A stretch of DNA of 64,000 nucleotides from Janthinobacterium lividum (GCF_011601275.1 NZ_JAAOLY010000016.1:62001-126000), one strand, 5' to 3'. Numbered from the stretch's first letter, positions 8,462-16,953 are shown. Made by a program: numbers and translations. Notes: generated by a model not told the origin, from the letters alone.

Positions 8462-8999
8462 GCGCCTGCAAGGCACGCAGGGCCGCCATGGTCCTGCGTC
8501 CCGGATAGTCTTCCCACAAGGGATAGCGCCCGCGGTAGTAGCAGCTCCAGTAACTGATGCTGCGCCGCTCCAGCGTGTCCACATAGGCGGGGTTCTCCCG
8601 CAGGTAGCGCGCCAGTGCATCGGCATTCCAGGCCGGCAGCGCCGCGCCAATCACCTCGATAATCTCCAGCACGTATTCGCCGCACAGGTGCACGACAAAC
8701 GGCACCGTCCACGCCCGCTCCTGCAGCAGCAACTGCCTCAAACACGCTTCGCGCACATGGCCGTCATGGTGGCGCGCGCCCAGGCACAGGGCGATCACGC
8801 CCGCGTCGCCGGGCAGCCGCGTACAGGCCAGCAGCCGCTCGCTGTCGTAATAGGTGCGCGAGGGGATCCGCAAGGCCTCGCCATCCTGGCACACCGAAAA
8901 CGGCCACACGGGCGCATGCAACTGGCCATCTGCCAACACGGGCAGCAGCTGCGCCACGGTGCCGGCCAATGCGGCCGGAAAGGCATCCGCTTCAGCCAT
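8448..8999 (-). CDS. Conserved hypothetical protein, cytosolic
   Basis: 183 residues if started at the ATG at 8999, which overlaps the stop of the upstream gene by eight bases and suggests translational coupling; a longer start at 9056 would overlap that gene deeply. There is no signal peptide or membrane segment. The C-terminus is rich in Tyr/Trp/Arg (SYWSCYYRGRYPLWEDYPGR). The internal stretch VREACLRQLLLQERAW resembles one helix of a HEAT-like or immunity-type protein, but this is only an impression and I assign no family. It is the third gene of the cysS group. Confidence 0.6.
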   Translation of the reverse strand: MAEADAFPAALAGTVAQLLPVLADGQLHAPVWPFSVCQDGEALRIPSRTYYDSERLLACTRLPGDAGVIALCLGARHHDGHVREACLRQLLLQERAWTVPFVVHLCGEYVLEIIEVIGAALPAWNADALARYLRENPAYVDTLERRSISYWSCYYRGRYPLWEDYPGRRTMAALRALQALTLR

Positions 9000-9570
9000 C
9001 GCGCCCTTCCCGGCACACCTTGCGCACGCCCAAGGCAGGTTTATCCACCTTTTCAAAGATCACGTTCGAATACCAGTCGGCAGGATCGCCTGCGGTCGGC
9101 TTGCCCAGCGAAATATGGTAGCCGCCATGGGTGAACAGGGCCGTGGTTTCCTTGCCCGGCGTGACGCGCTGCAGGAAGGCCGGCCAGGCCGCCTTGTCGA
9201 CTTGATTGAAACGCGCGGCCAGCAGCGCCAGCAAACGCGCGTGCGAGGACGGCGCATACGGGAACAGATACAGGTATTCGACCAGTTCCCCGCCGTCGGC
9301 CAGCCGCGTGACGGCGGCCGTCGCCGCATCCACGGCTTCCTTGCCCGCGCCAAAACTGCACAGCACCCCGCCGCTGTAGGCGAAATCGATGACGGTCGCC
9401 GGCGCGCACGCCTGCCGTTCACGGTCGATGCCGACGGGCGGCAGCGCGCGCACTTGCGCCAGCAACGCCTCGCCCGATGTGGCCAGCGCGGGAAAGCCCG
9501 GGCATTCGCTGGCCGCCCGGGCGGCAGAAAAGGCAAGGCAACAACTCAGTAGCAGCAAACGGCGCTTCAC
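8992..9570 (-). CDS. Exported hypothetical protein
   Basis: 192 residues with a clear Sec signal peptide (MKRRLLLLSCCLAFSAARA, cleavage near residue 20). The mature part is alpha-helical in composition, with conserved-looking FAYSGGVLCSFGAGKEA and GGYHISLGKPTAGDPADWY stretches and a few cysteines (for example CPGF, QACAP, VLCSF, KVCREG), so periplasmic disulfides are possible. I do not recognise the family. It starts 42 bases after cysS stops and overlaps the next gene, so it is probably the second gene of a cysS operon. Its partner is cytosolic, so the two may not act together directly. Confidence 0.65.
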   Translation of the reverse strand: MKRRLLLLSCCLAFSAARAASECPGFPALATSGEALLAQVRALPPVGIDRERQACAPATVIDFAYSGGVLCSFGAGKEAVDAATAAVTRLADGGELVEYLYLFPYAPSSHARLLALLAARFNQVDKAAWPAFLQRVTPGKETTALFTHGGYHISLGKPTAGDPADWYSNVIFEKVDKPALGVRKVCREGRDG

Positions 9571-9612
9571 GGCATCTCCAGTGTCATCATGCGGCCATTA
9601 TGCCGGACATCT

Positions 9613-10995
9613 TCACAAAGGCCGCGCCTGTTGCCCCTGCGGCGTATCATCGATGTCATAGCCAGCCGCGCGCGCCAATTCGCGCAAGCGGTCCGCCTCG
9701 GCCCACTGGCGCTGCGCGCGGGCGACGGCCCGTTCCGCCATCCACGCCTGCACCGGCTGCGGCACGGCCACCTGCGCCGGCCGCCAGGCCAGCAGGTCGA
9801 GACCCAGGGCCGCATCGAAGCGGGCCATCGTGGCCTTTTTCACGGCGTCCGGCAGCCCGCTTTTCAGCAGCTCCCAGGCCACGGCCAATGCACGTGGAAA
9901 GTTCAGGTCATCGTTGACCTGCGCCGCGAAACGCGCCAGCCATGCGGGATCAGGTGCGGCCTCACCTTGCGCTTCGCCAAGGCCATGCACGCTGACGCGC
10001 AGGCGCGCCAAACCGCTGGCGGCGGCGCGCAACGCTTCGTCCGTGAAATTGAGGCTGCTACGGTAGTGGGCGCCCAGGCACAGGTAGCGGTAAGCCAGCG
10101 GATCGACGCCCTGCTCCACCAGGCTGTGCAAGCGTAAAAAGTCGCCCGAAGATTTCGACATCTTCGCATCCTGTGTTTTCAGGAAAGCGCCGTGCAGCCA
10201 GAAGTTGGCCAGGCGCGTGCCGTGGCGCGCTTCCGTTTGCGCGATCTCGTTGCTGTGGTGGACGGCCACGTGGTCTTCGCCGCCGCAATGGACGTCGAAG
10301 TACGTCCCCAGGTGCTTTTCCGCCATGGCCGAGCACTCGATATGCCAGCCCGGAAAACCCAGGCCCCACGGGCTGTCCCACTCCATTTGCCGCTGTCCCG
10401 GCACGCCGCTGAACTTCCACAGCGCGAAGTCGCAGATATCGCGTTTTTCTCCGAGGTCCACCCTTTTCCCCGCCTGCAGGCCATCGCGGTTCAGGCGCGC
10501 CAGTTTGCCATAGCTGCTTTGCCGCGTCGTGTCGAAATAGATGCCGTCATCCGTACGGTAGGTATAGCCCTTCGCTTCCAGGTCGAGGATGAAGGCGATC
10601 TGCTCGGCGATGTGGTCCGTGGCGCGGCACCAGACGGTGGGCGGCAGGATATTCAGCGCGCGCAAATCATCCTCGAACGCGCGCGTAAATTCAGACGCGA
10701 TGTCCCAGGCCGACTTGCCGCTGCGGGCGCTGCGCGCCTCGATCTTGTCATCGCCGCTGTCCGCATCCGACGTCAAATGGCCCACGTCCGTGATGTTCAT
10801 CACGTGGCGCACCTGCAAGCCGTTGAACTCGAGCGCGCGGCGCAAGCCGTCGACGAACAGATAGGTGCGCAGGTTGCCGATGTGCGCGTAGTCGTAGACG
10901 GTGGGACCGCAAGCGTACAGACCCGCCTGGCCCGGGGTGATGGTTTCGAAGGGCCGCAGGCTGCGGCTATACGTGTCGTACAAATGAAGTGTCAT
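9613..10995 (-). CDS. cysS: Cysteinyl-tRNA synthetase
   Basis: 460 residues, class I synthetase that charges tRNA-Cys. The HIGH-type signature is HIGN (38-41). Zinc ligands match the spacing of the E. coli enzyme: C29, C221, H246 and E250. The KMSKS loop is [10 protein letters not shown] (278-287), where most bacterial CysRS have KMSKSLGN; the following [21 protein letters not shown] also departs from the usual. The enzyme keeps all catalytic features and the C-terminal tRNA-binding helical part (about 340-450), so it should be active. A second, standard CysRS may exist elsewhere in the genome, which this window cannot show. A terminator-like hairpin ends about 24 bases before the ATG, with no good ribosome-binding site between. 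Confidence 0.93.
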   Translation of the reverse strand: MTLHLYDTYSRSLRPFETITPGQAGLYACGPTVYDYAHIGNLRTYLFVDGLRRALEFNGLQVRHVMNITDVGHLTSDADSGDDKIEARSARSGKSAWDIASEFTRAFEDDLRALNILPPTVWCRATDHIAEQIAFILDLEAKGYTYRTDDGIYFDTTRQSSYGKLARLNRDGLQAGKRVDLGEKRDICDFALWKFSGVPGQRQMEWDSPWGLGFPGWHIECSAMAEKHLGTYFDVHCGGEDHVAVHHSNEIAQTEARHGTRLANFWLHGAFLKTQDAKMSKSSGDFLRLHSLVEQGVDPLAYRYLCLGAHYRSSLNFTDEALRAAASGLARLRVSVHGLGEAQGEAAPDPAWLARFAAQVNDDLNFPRALAVAWELLKSGLPDAVKKATMARFDAALGLDLLAWRPAQVAVPQPVQAWMAERAVARAQRQWAEADRLRELARAAGYDIDDTPQGQQARPL

Positions 10996-11018
10996 GCGGG
11001 ACTTTCATGCGCGTTGCG

Positions 11019-11059
11019 GAAAAAGAAAATGGCCACAGGTTTTTCAACGCTGTGGCCAT
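11019..11059 (-). terminator. Terminator or attenuator hairpin just upstream of cysS
   Basis: On the minus strand a perfect 10-bp stem (ATGGCCACAG / CTGTGGCCAT, 11-base loop) is followed by TTTCTTTTT. It is 175 bases beyond the fsr stop and only about 24 bases before the cysS ATG. It either ends fsr transcription or acts as an attenuator in the cysS leader (see findings). Confidence 0.75.
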
Positions 11060-11081
11060 CGGAATGAGGAGTAAAAAGTTT

Positions 11082-11180
11082 AACGGCGCCGGGCCGCATC
11101 CTCGCGAAGCCAGGTACACGGACACAGCGCAGCGGCGGCGCGGTATGCAAGGACTGGATGGAGGATGGAAGAGATCATGG
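11082..11180 (-). other. Possible cysS leader peptide ORF with a Cys-Pro-Cys stretch
   Basis: A 32-codon minus-strand ORF starts with MISSILHPVLAY and contains LCPC (codons TGT CCG TGT). It stops 21 bases before the terminator hairpin at 11019-11059. A promoter-like pair (TTGACG, 18 bases, GATATT) lies just upstream near 11185-11213. No good ribosome-binding site is seen. This is a speculative leader peptide only. Confidence 0.2.
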
Positions 11181-11233
11181 AGACAATATCGCATGCGCGC
11201 GGGCGGGCCGTCAAGCCCTCCCGCGACGCCAGC

Positions 11234-12475
11234 TTATTTTTTCGCCTGCTCGATATGCGGCAGCAGCACCGTCAGGATGCCCAGCAGCGGCAGGTAGGAA
11301 CAGAGTTTGTACACATAGGCGATGCCGGCGATATCGGCCAGGTGTCCCATGGCGGCGGCGGCGATGCCGGACACGCCGAACATCAGGCCAAAGAAAATGC
11401 CCGCGATCATGCCCACCTTGCCCGGCACCAGTTCCTGCGCGAAGACGACGATGGCGGAAAACGCGGATGAAATCACGAAGCCGATGATCACAGTCAGCAC
11501 GGCCGTCCAGAACAGGTCGACGTAGGGCAGCAGCAGGGTAAATGGCGCGGCGCCCAGGATGGAAATCCAGATCACGCGCTTGCGGCCGATGCGGTCGCCG
11601 ATGGGGCCGCCCATGAAGGTGCCGGCCGCCACGGCGGCGAGGAAGAGGAACAGGTACAACTGGGCATCGCCGAGCGACAGGTGGAATTTGTCGATCAGGT
11701 AGAACGTGTAATAGCTCGACAGGCTGGCCATGTAGATGTACTTCGAGAATACCAGCAAGGCCAGCACGCCCAGCGCGCCCATCACCTTGTTGCGCGACAG
11801 GTTAGGCCCGTGTCCGCCCGTCTTCGGCTTGAAGCTGGCCAGGTGGCCGCTGTACCAGTGGCTGACCTTGTACAGCACGCCGATGGCCAGCACGGCCAGC
11901 AGGCTGAACCAGGCGATATTGCCGTGGCCACGGTTCACGATGACGGCGGCCGCCAGCAGCGGGCCCAGGGCGGAACCGACGTTGCCGCCCACCTGGAACA
12001 GCGACTGGGCAAAACCGTAGCGCCCGCCCGAGGCCATGCGCGCCACGCGCGACGCTTCCGGGTGGAAGGTCGACGAACCGACGCCGATCAGGCCGGCGGC
12101 GATCAGCAGGGTGGGAAAGGTCGAGACGACGGACAGCATCAGCACGCCGGCCAGGGTAAAGCACATGCCGACGGGCAGCAGGAACGGCAGCGGACGGCGG
12201 TCCGTGTACAAGCCGATCCAGGGCTGCAGCAACGATGCCGTGCACTGGAACGTCAGGGTTATAAGGCCGACCTGGGTAAAACTGAGTGAAAACTCGGCTT
12301 TCAGCATCGGATAAATCGACGGCAATAATGCCTGGATCAAGTCATTGAGCAAATGCACGAAGGCGACGGCGCCCAGGATGTGCATGGCCAGACCGGATTG
12401 TTGTTGGGAGCTATGAAGCGAGGGCGCCGCCGGCACGGCCTTGGCCAATGCTGGAGCAGTTGTGGTTGTGTGCAT
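11234..12475 (-). CDS. fsr: MFS exporter, fosmidomycin-resistance (Fsr) family
   Basis: 413 residues with about 12 predicted membrane helices. The first helix region (HLLNDLIQALLPSIYPML) and the following LTFQCTASLLQPWIGLYTD are characteristic of the Fsr family, which exports fosmidomycin and related small hydrophilic drugs at the cytoplasmic membrane. The signature-like loop GDRIGRKRVIW lies between helices 8 and 9. The N-terminal 28 residues are a cytoplasmic Ala/Thr/Ser-rich tail. It is divergent from an AraC-family gene 127 bases away, the usual arrangement of a local regulator and its target. The natural substrate is unknown. Confidence 0.88.
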   Translation of the reverse strand: MHTTTTAPALAKAVPAAPSLHSSQQQSGLAMHILGAVAFVHLLNDLIQALLPSIYPMLKAEFSLSFTQVGLITLTFQCTASLLQPWIGLYTDRRPLPFLLPVGMCFTLAGVLMLSVVSTFPTLLIAAGLIGVGSSTFHPEASRVARMASGGRYGFAQSLFQVGGNVGSALGPLLAAAVIVNRGHGNIAWFSLLAVLAIGVLYKVSHWYSGHLASFKPKTGGHGPNLSRNKVMGALGVLALLVFSKYIYMASLSSYYTFYLIDKFHLSLGDAQLYLFLFLAAVAAGTFMGGPIGDRIGRKRVIWISILGAAPFTLLLPYVDLFWTAVLTVIIGFVISSAFSAIVVFAQELVPGKVGMIAGIFFGLMFGVSGIAAAAMGHLADIAGIAYVYKLCSYLPLLGILTVLLPHIEQAKK

Positions 12476-12602
12476 GTGTCATCCGCAATAATCGGGCACG
12501 GCGGGCGGCCCGGCAAAGAAGCCAGTATAGTATGGTCATTGAACTGATAACTTCCAATAATCGTCGCCCAAGTGACAACTAGGTGCCCCTCCAACGACCA
12601 GC

Positions 12603-13433
12603 ATGTACACCCAACCACTCGTCCAGACCCACCCCGATGGCGTGCCGTTCAGCCGCAGCACCAGCTCGCACGACTACCAGCATGTGCCGCGCCCCGTGAC
12701 GGCCATGTCGCGGCAATACGTGGCGGGCGAGTACACGGCGCCGCACAGCCATGTACGGGCGCAACTGCTGTATGCAACGGAAGGCGTGATGCGCGTGTCC
12801 ACCGAGCACGGCGTGTGGATGTTGCCGCCGCGGCGCGCCCTGCTGATCCCCGTGGGCATCGTGCATGAAGTCCACATCTTGAGCGAACTGAGCATGCGCA
12901 CCGTGTACATCGACGCGCAGGTGGCGGCCCGATATGGCGCCGATTGCAAGGTGCTGGAAGTGAGCCGGCTGTTGCGCGAGCTGATCCTGGCCTTGCTGGC
13001 CGAACCGGTCGAATATACGCTAGAGGGGCGCGGCGACTGGCTGGCGCACCTGATCCTGTCGGAACTGGCGGCCGCCGATACCGTGCCCCTCGCCATCCCC
13101 TGGCCGCGCGACCGGCGCCTGGTGGCCGTCTGCTCGGCCATCATGGACGCGCCCGGCAGCCGGCGCAGCATCGAGGACTGGGCGCAGGACGCGGGCGCCA
13201 GCGCGCGCACCCTGATCCGCTTATTTCCCAAGGAAACGGGTCTGCACTACCGCCAATGGCTGCAGCAAGTCCACCTGGCCGAGGCATTCTGCCGCCTGGA
13301 CCGGGGCGAAGGCGTGGCCGCCATCGCCTATGCGCTGGGCTACGCCAGCCCCAGCGCCTTCAGCGCCATGTTCCGCCGCATCCTGGGCCGCACGCCGCAG
13401 CACTACCTGAGCGAGTGGCGCGCCGCCGAGTAA
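12603..13433 (+). CDS. AraC-family transcriptional regulator (cupin-type sensor)
   Basis: 276 residues. The N-terminal half is a cupin-like sensor (about 25-115, with HSHVRAQLLYATEGVMRV, and LIPVGIVHEVHI as the closing beta-motif). The C-terminal half holds two AraC helix-turn-helix motifs (about 180-275; SIEDWAQDAGASARTLIRLF and VAAIAYALGYASPSAFSAMF). This is the architecture of regulators such as NimR that control a divergent efflux gene. Divergence from fsr makes that transporter the likely target, but this is inference. A symmetric terminator follows directly after the stop codon. Confidence 0.9.
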   Translation: MYTQPLVQTHPDGVPFSRSTSSHDYQHVPRPVTAMSRQYVAGEYTAPHSHVRAQLLYATEGVMRVSTEHGVWMLPPRRALLIPVGIVHEVHILSELSMRTVYIDAQVAARYGADCKVLEVSRLLRELILALLAEPVEYTLEGRGDWLAHLILSELAAADTVPLAIPWPRDRRLVAVCSAIMDAPGSRRSIEDWAQDAGASARTLIRLFPKETGLHYRQWLQQVHLAEAFCRLDRGEGVAAIAYALGYASPSAFSAMFRRILGRTPQHYLSEWRAAE

Positions 13434-13464
13434 ACGAAAAAAGCAGCCCGAAGGCTGCTTTCGT
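13434..13464. terminator. Bidirectional terminator between AraC gene and aqpZ
   Basis: AGCAGCC/GGCTGCT stem with a CGAA tetraloop, flanked by an A-run on the left (ACGAAAAA) and TTTCGT on the right. It can terminate the AraC gene (plus strand) and aqpZ (minus strand). Confidence 0.8.
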
Positions 13465-13514
13465 CAAGTTGTAAGCCGGCAATTGTCGGCTGACGCCCTG
13501 CGGGCCAAGCCGAC

Positions 13515-14204
13515 CTACTCTTTTTCGCCGGCGATCAGGCGGTAGGCCAGCGCGCCCAGCAAGGCGCCGATGATCGGTGCCAGCCAGAACAGCCACAGCT
13601 GGCTTGTCGCCCAGTCGCCCACGTACAGGGCCACGCCCGTGCTGCGGGCCGGGTTGACGGAGGTGTTGGTGACGGGGATGCTGATCAGGTGGATCAGGGT
13701 CAGCGCCAGGCCAATCGGCAGCGGGGCGAAGCCGGCCGGCGCGCGCTTGTCGGTGGCGCCCAGGATGACGATCAGGAAGAACATCGTCAGCACGATTTCA
13801 ATGACCAGCGCCGACAGCATCGAATAGCCGCCCGGCGAGTGGGCGCCGAAACCGTTCGAGGCAAAGCCCTTGCTGACGTCGAAACCGGCCTGGCCGCTGG
13901 CGATCACGTACAGCACGCCGCCAGCCACGATGGCGCCCAGCACTTGCGCGATGATGTATGGCAACAGTTGATTGGCAGGGAAACGGCCGCCGGCCCACAG
14001 GCCGATCGAGACGGCGGGATTCAGATGGCAGCCCGAGATGTGGCCGATGGCGTAAGCCATGGTCAGCACCGTCAAGCCAAACGCCAGCGCCACGCCGACA
14101 AAGCCGATGCCAAGGCCGGGGAAAGCGGCGGCCAGCACGGCGCTGCCGCAACCGCCCAGTACCAGCCAGAACGTGCCGAGAAATTCGGCGCCATATTGTT
14201 TCAT
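13515..14204 (-). CDS. aqpZ: Aquaporin Z
   Basis: 229 residues, six membrane helices and two half-helices. Both NPA boxes are intact (62-64 and 184-186). The aromatic/arginine filter residues correspond to those of E. coli AqpZ: F42, H172, T181, R187. It therefore should be a water-selective channel of the inner membrane, not a glycerol facilitator. It is monocistronic, between a terminator and a 210-bp upstream region that contains a 21-bp inverted repeat at 14344-14364, a possible control site. Confidence 0.95.
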   Translation of the reverse strand: MKQYGAEFLGTFWLVLGGCGSAVLAAAFPGLGIGFVGVALAFGLTVLTMAYAIGHISGCHLNPAVSIGLWAGGRFPANQLLPYIIAQVLGAIVAGGVLYVIASGQAGFDVSKGFASNGFGAHSPGGYSMLSALVIEIVLTMFFLIVILGATDKRAPAGFAPLPIGLALTLIHLISIPVTNTSVNPARSTGVALYVGDWATSQLWLFWLAPIIGALLGALAYRLIAGEKE

Positions 14205-14343
14205 GATGTATTCCTTTACATTGTCGAAAAAACGTACCCAGGGGACGACCGGTCAGACCGCTCATTCAGCTCGCCCTCACCGCATGGCGATGGCAAGGCA
14301 AAACACCAACAAAGTACGGCTGCGCAAGCGCAGCAGAGCGCGC

Positions 14344-14364
14344 ATAATGACATATTGTCATTAT
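14344..14364. promoter_or_regulatory. Perfect inverted repeat upstream of aqpZ
   Basis: Two 9-bp arms, ATAATGACA and TGTCATTAT, flank a TAT spacer. It lies 140-160 bases upstream of the aqpZ start in AT-rich DNA with promoter-like TTGATA hexamers on the minus strand. The symmetry and length are typical of a repressor operator, but no regulator gene is adjacent. Confidence 0.4.
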
Positions 14365-14415
14365 CAAGGCAATATTAATCTGATACGACAATATCAATAG
14401 TTTTTATGGAATCAA

Positions 14416-14844
14416 CTATTTTTTTGATAATTTTACTGACGCGGGGCGGCGCATGTACTTTTGCGGCGCCTCCAGCGGCGCAAAACCAAAGCCTGCATAC
14501 AGGCCATGCGCATCGTCGGTGCCCAGCATCCAGACGACATCGCACAGACGCGCATCGCCGAGTACGGCGGCCACCATCTGCTTGCCATAGCCGCGTCCCT
14601 GGTATTGCGGCAGCACAAACACGTCGCGCAGGTAGGCAAAATCCGTGTAGTCGGTGATGACCCTGGCGAACGCCACTTGCTGTCCATCTACATAGCCGCC
14701 GAAACACAGCGCGTTGGCGATCCCCTTGCGCACCGTTTCGATCGCCACGCCACGCTTCCAGTACGACTGTTCGCTCAGGTAGCGGTGGATCATGGGCACG
14801 TCCAGTTCGTCGCGCTCGCTGGAAATGCGTAATGGCGCGTGCAT
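14416..14844 (-). CDS. GNAT-family N-acetyltransferase
   Basis: 142 residues, a single GNAT fold. The acetyl-CoA-binding motif A is VFVLPQYQGRGYGKQMV (about 74-90; R/Q-x-x-G-x-G/A pattern as QGRGYG). The C-terminal LYAGFGFAP is the usual motif B region. The substrate cannot be deduced. Its ATG overlaps the stop of the upstream lysozyme-inhibitor gene in the form TGATG, so the two are translationally coupled, which is unusual given that one acts in the cytosol and the other in the periplasm. Confidence 0.88.
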   Translation of the reverse strand: MHAPLRISSERDELDVPMIHRYLSEQSYWKRGVAIETVRKGIANALCFGGYVDGQQVAFARVITDYTDFAYLRDVFVLPQYQGRGYGKQMVAAVLGDARLCDVVWMLGTDDAHGLYAGFGFAPLEAPQKYMRRPASVKLSKK

Positions 14845-15302
14845 CAGTTCTTGTACAGCAAGTCGGCTTCAGCGATGCTGGGCTCGCCGAAGTACACGGT
14901 GCGCAGTTCTCCCTTGGCATCGCTGCCCATGTACACGCCCGTCATGCTGCGCGCGACCGGATCGTACAAAATGGAATAGCGGTGGCCGCAATTGTGCGGT
15001 TCGCAGACGCTGCTCAACAGGCGCGCCTTGCCGTCGATCTCGACCGGCTTGAGCGGGCTGGCCACGCCATCGGGCACCCAGCGCTGCCGTTTCAGGCCAG
15101 CCTTTTTCAAGCCGACATTGAAGGCCGTGCGAAAGGCGTAGTCCGCCTTGTAGACGTCGGGGAAATACGGACAGGTATGGCCGCCGTCACAACTTTGCGC
15201 CTGCTCGATCAGCGACAATTTGGACGTACGCGCTTGCGCCGGCATAACGGCCAGCGCCACGGCAGCGCCCATGAACAGGGGCAAGAGCAAACGTGTGGAC
15301 AT
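14844..15302 (-). CDS. Ivy-type inhibitor of vertebrate (C-type) lysozyme
   Basis: 152 residues from the ATG at 15302, chosen because AGGAG lies seven bases upstream; a longer in-frame start at 15338 lacks one. A signal peptide ends near AQA (residue 24). The mature protein has the Ivy signature loop CEPHNC (100-105), equivalent to the CKPHDC loop that plugs the lysozyme active site, plus the C-terminal GVYMGSDAKGELRTVYFGEPS region typical of the family. It would act in the periplasm to protect peptidoglycan from host or bacterial lysozymes or to control autolysis. A downstream GNAT gene is coupled to it. Confidence 0.85.
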   Translation of the reverse strand: MSTRLLLPLFMGAAVALAVMPAQARTSKLSLIEQAQSCDGGHTCPYFPDVYKADYAFRTAFNVGLKKAGLKRQRWVPDGVASPLKPVEIDGKARLLSSVCEPHNCGHRYSILYDPVARSMTGVYMGSDAKGELRTVYFGEPSIAEADLLYKN

Positions 15303-15365
15303 GTAATCTCCTAAAAACATCGATAACAGGCGCAGCATAGCAGAATGGCATCTTGCACACGGGCA

Positions 15366-15776
15366 TCAGGGAGAACAGCGAATACCGACAACACCGTTGA
15401 CCTTGCCTTCCGGCCAGCCCGTCTCGCGCCAGCGGTACACGCCGGGCGCGACGATGATCAACTGCCATTCCACCAGCTTGCCGGCGGCATTGAGGCGGGT
15501 TTCATTGTCATAGCGTAACGTCAGGCTATGCTCCGTTTCCGCCACGACCGTCGCGGCAAAGCGGTTGGTTTCGCCCAGCTTGCTTTTCCACGTGCGGTCG
15601 TTGAAGATCGCCAGCCGCCGGTGATCGTCGGATAGCTGCATGCGCGTGAAGTGGCGCGCTTCTTCGCACACACTATTCGTATTCACGCTGTCGGACCAGC
15701 TGCCGGACAGTTGCTCGGCATCAAAAGGAGTGGAGGTGGCGGCCGCGGCCGCGATCAGCAGCAAGGTTGCAAGCAT
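15366..15776 (-). CDS. Small exported hypothetical protein
   Basis: 136 residues beginning with a short hydrophobic signal peptide (MLATLLLIAAAAATS). The mature part contains LSGSWSDSVNTNSVCEEARHF near the N-terminus and VGIRCSP at the C-terminus, so one disulfide between the two cysteines is plausible. The pattern (a GxW-type strand start and alternating hydrophobic strands) suggests a small lipocalin-like beta-barrel, but I do not identify a family. It lies between the Ivy gene and the amidase homologue on the same strand, with 63- and 28-base gaps. Confidence 0.65.
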   Translation of the reverse strand: MLATLLLIAAAAATSTPFDAEQLSGSWSDSVNTNSVCEEARHFTRMQLSDDHRRLAIFNDRTWKSKLGETNRFAATVVAETEHSLTLRYDNETRLNAAGKLVEWQLIIVAPGVYRWRETGWPEGKVNGVVGIRCSP

Positions 15777-15804
15777 AATTTATCGAAAGAAAACAAAAGA
15801 ATCG

Positions 15805-16953
15805 TCATGGTCGACGCAGCGCCAAAGTGATGCTCGATGGCAGTGCGGGCGTGCACCGGTGCAAAGTCGCCTGCTCGTAGGCATACGCCATCGCAATGAG
15901 CGGCATGTCGCCGTGAGCAGGGCCGATGAAGGACAAGCCGACCGGCAAGCCCTCGACCACGCCGGCAGGCACCGTAATATGCGGCAAGTCGGAATGCGGC
16001 GGTGCCACGCCATGGCAGGTGGGACCCACCAACGCATCGAGCGCATGCGAACGCAGCAGCGCTTCGATGTCGCCAGCCCCGGACGCGGGCGGCGGCTCGA
16101 TCAGTTCCGCGCCCTGCTCTCGCAGCACGTGCAGCGCCTGTTCGATCACGGCATCGGTCCCGGCACACAGGCCGAACAGCTTGCGCGCCACGCCGATGCG
16201 GCGCCCGCGCAAGCCGGCGGCATCGAACACCGTGCCATCGGCCAGGCGCTCGCCGCTCAAGGCGGCCAGCAGCCACGCTGCCTCGCGCACGCTGGGGGCC
16301 ATCGGTCCAGCCATGGCTGGCTCGCCGCCCTGCCCGCCTACAGCCCTGCCCGAAGGCTTGATGGCGACCAGGCCGCAGTTTGAAGCCGGCGCGACGATGG
16401 CGCCGTCCGCCGCGCTGTCGACGGCCAGGATGGTGAGCCCCGCCCAGCTGGCACTGGCATGCGGCACGCTGACGGCGGCCCACTGGCGCAAATTGCTTTT
16501 GCCGATGATCACGGCGCCGGCCGCGCGCAAGCGCGCCGCCACGAAGGAATCGCAGCTGGCATGCGTGGCCAGGGGCGCTTGCGTGCGCGTCTTCATGCGG
16601 TCGCCCGTGGCGATATTGTCGCGCAAGACGACGGGAATACCGTGCAAGGGGCCGCGCACCTTGTGCACTTGCCGCTCGCGGTCCATTTCCAGGGCGATTT
16701 TCAGCGCATCGGGATTGATTTCAATGCCGGGATAGGCGCGCGCGCCTATGCTGCACAAGGAGCGGATTCGGGCCAGGTACTGCGACGTCAGCGCATGGGA
16801 ACTGAGTTTGCCTGCCTGCATCATCTGCTGTTGCGGCAAGACGCCCGCGTCGAGCAGATTGGCCATGGGACTGGCCGGCGCCGTGGCACGGGCCAGTACG
16901 GGGCGCGACACGCTCCGGGACGCGCCACTGCGTAACATCTGACTGCGCTGCAT
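15805..16953 (-). CDS. Amidase-family homologue lacking the catalytic triad (probable pseudoenzyme)
   Basis: 382 residues, about 100 shorter than typical amidase-signature enzymes. Family blocks are recognisable: LHGIPVVLRDNIATGDRMKT (about 103-122), AAGAVIIGKSNLRQWA (about 144-159), CGLVAIKPSGR, and at the C-terminus LPHITVPAGVVEGLPVGLSF. Active amidases need a Lys in the (V/L)KD(N) motif, a cis-Ser in GSSSG and a nucleophile Ser in (T)DGSI. Here the Lys is R111, the whole GSSSG block is missing between about 166 and 178, and the nucleophile position is A185 (ADGAI). The frame is otherwise uninterrupted with normal codon use. It is either a non-catalytic binding protein or a gene in early decay. 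Confidence 0.85.
   Translation of the reverse strand: MQRSQMLRSGASRSVSRPVLARATAPASPMANLLDAGVLPQQQMMQAGKLSSHALTSQYLARIRSLCSIGARAYPGIEINPDALKIALEMDRERQVHKVRGPLHGIPVVLRDNIATGDRMKTRTQAPLATHASCDSFVAARLRAAGAVIIGKSNLRQWAAVSVPHASASWAGLTILAVDSAADGAIVAPASNCGLVAIKPSGRAVGGQGGEPAMAGPMAPSVREAAWLLAALSGERLADGTVFDAAGLRGRRIGVARKLFGLCAGTDAVIEQALHVLREQGAELIEPPPASGAGDIEALLRSHALDALVGPTCHGVAPPHSDLPHITVPAGVVEGLPVGLSFIGPAHGDMPLIAMAYAYEQATLHRCTPALPSSITLALRRP

Noticed and set aside
6893..8650. Open frame of 585 codons opposite dbpA
   Set aside because: Antisense shadow of the helicase; also overlaps the hypothetical gene at 8448.
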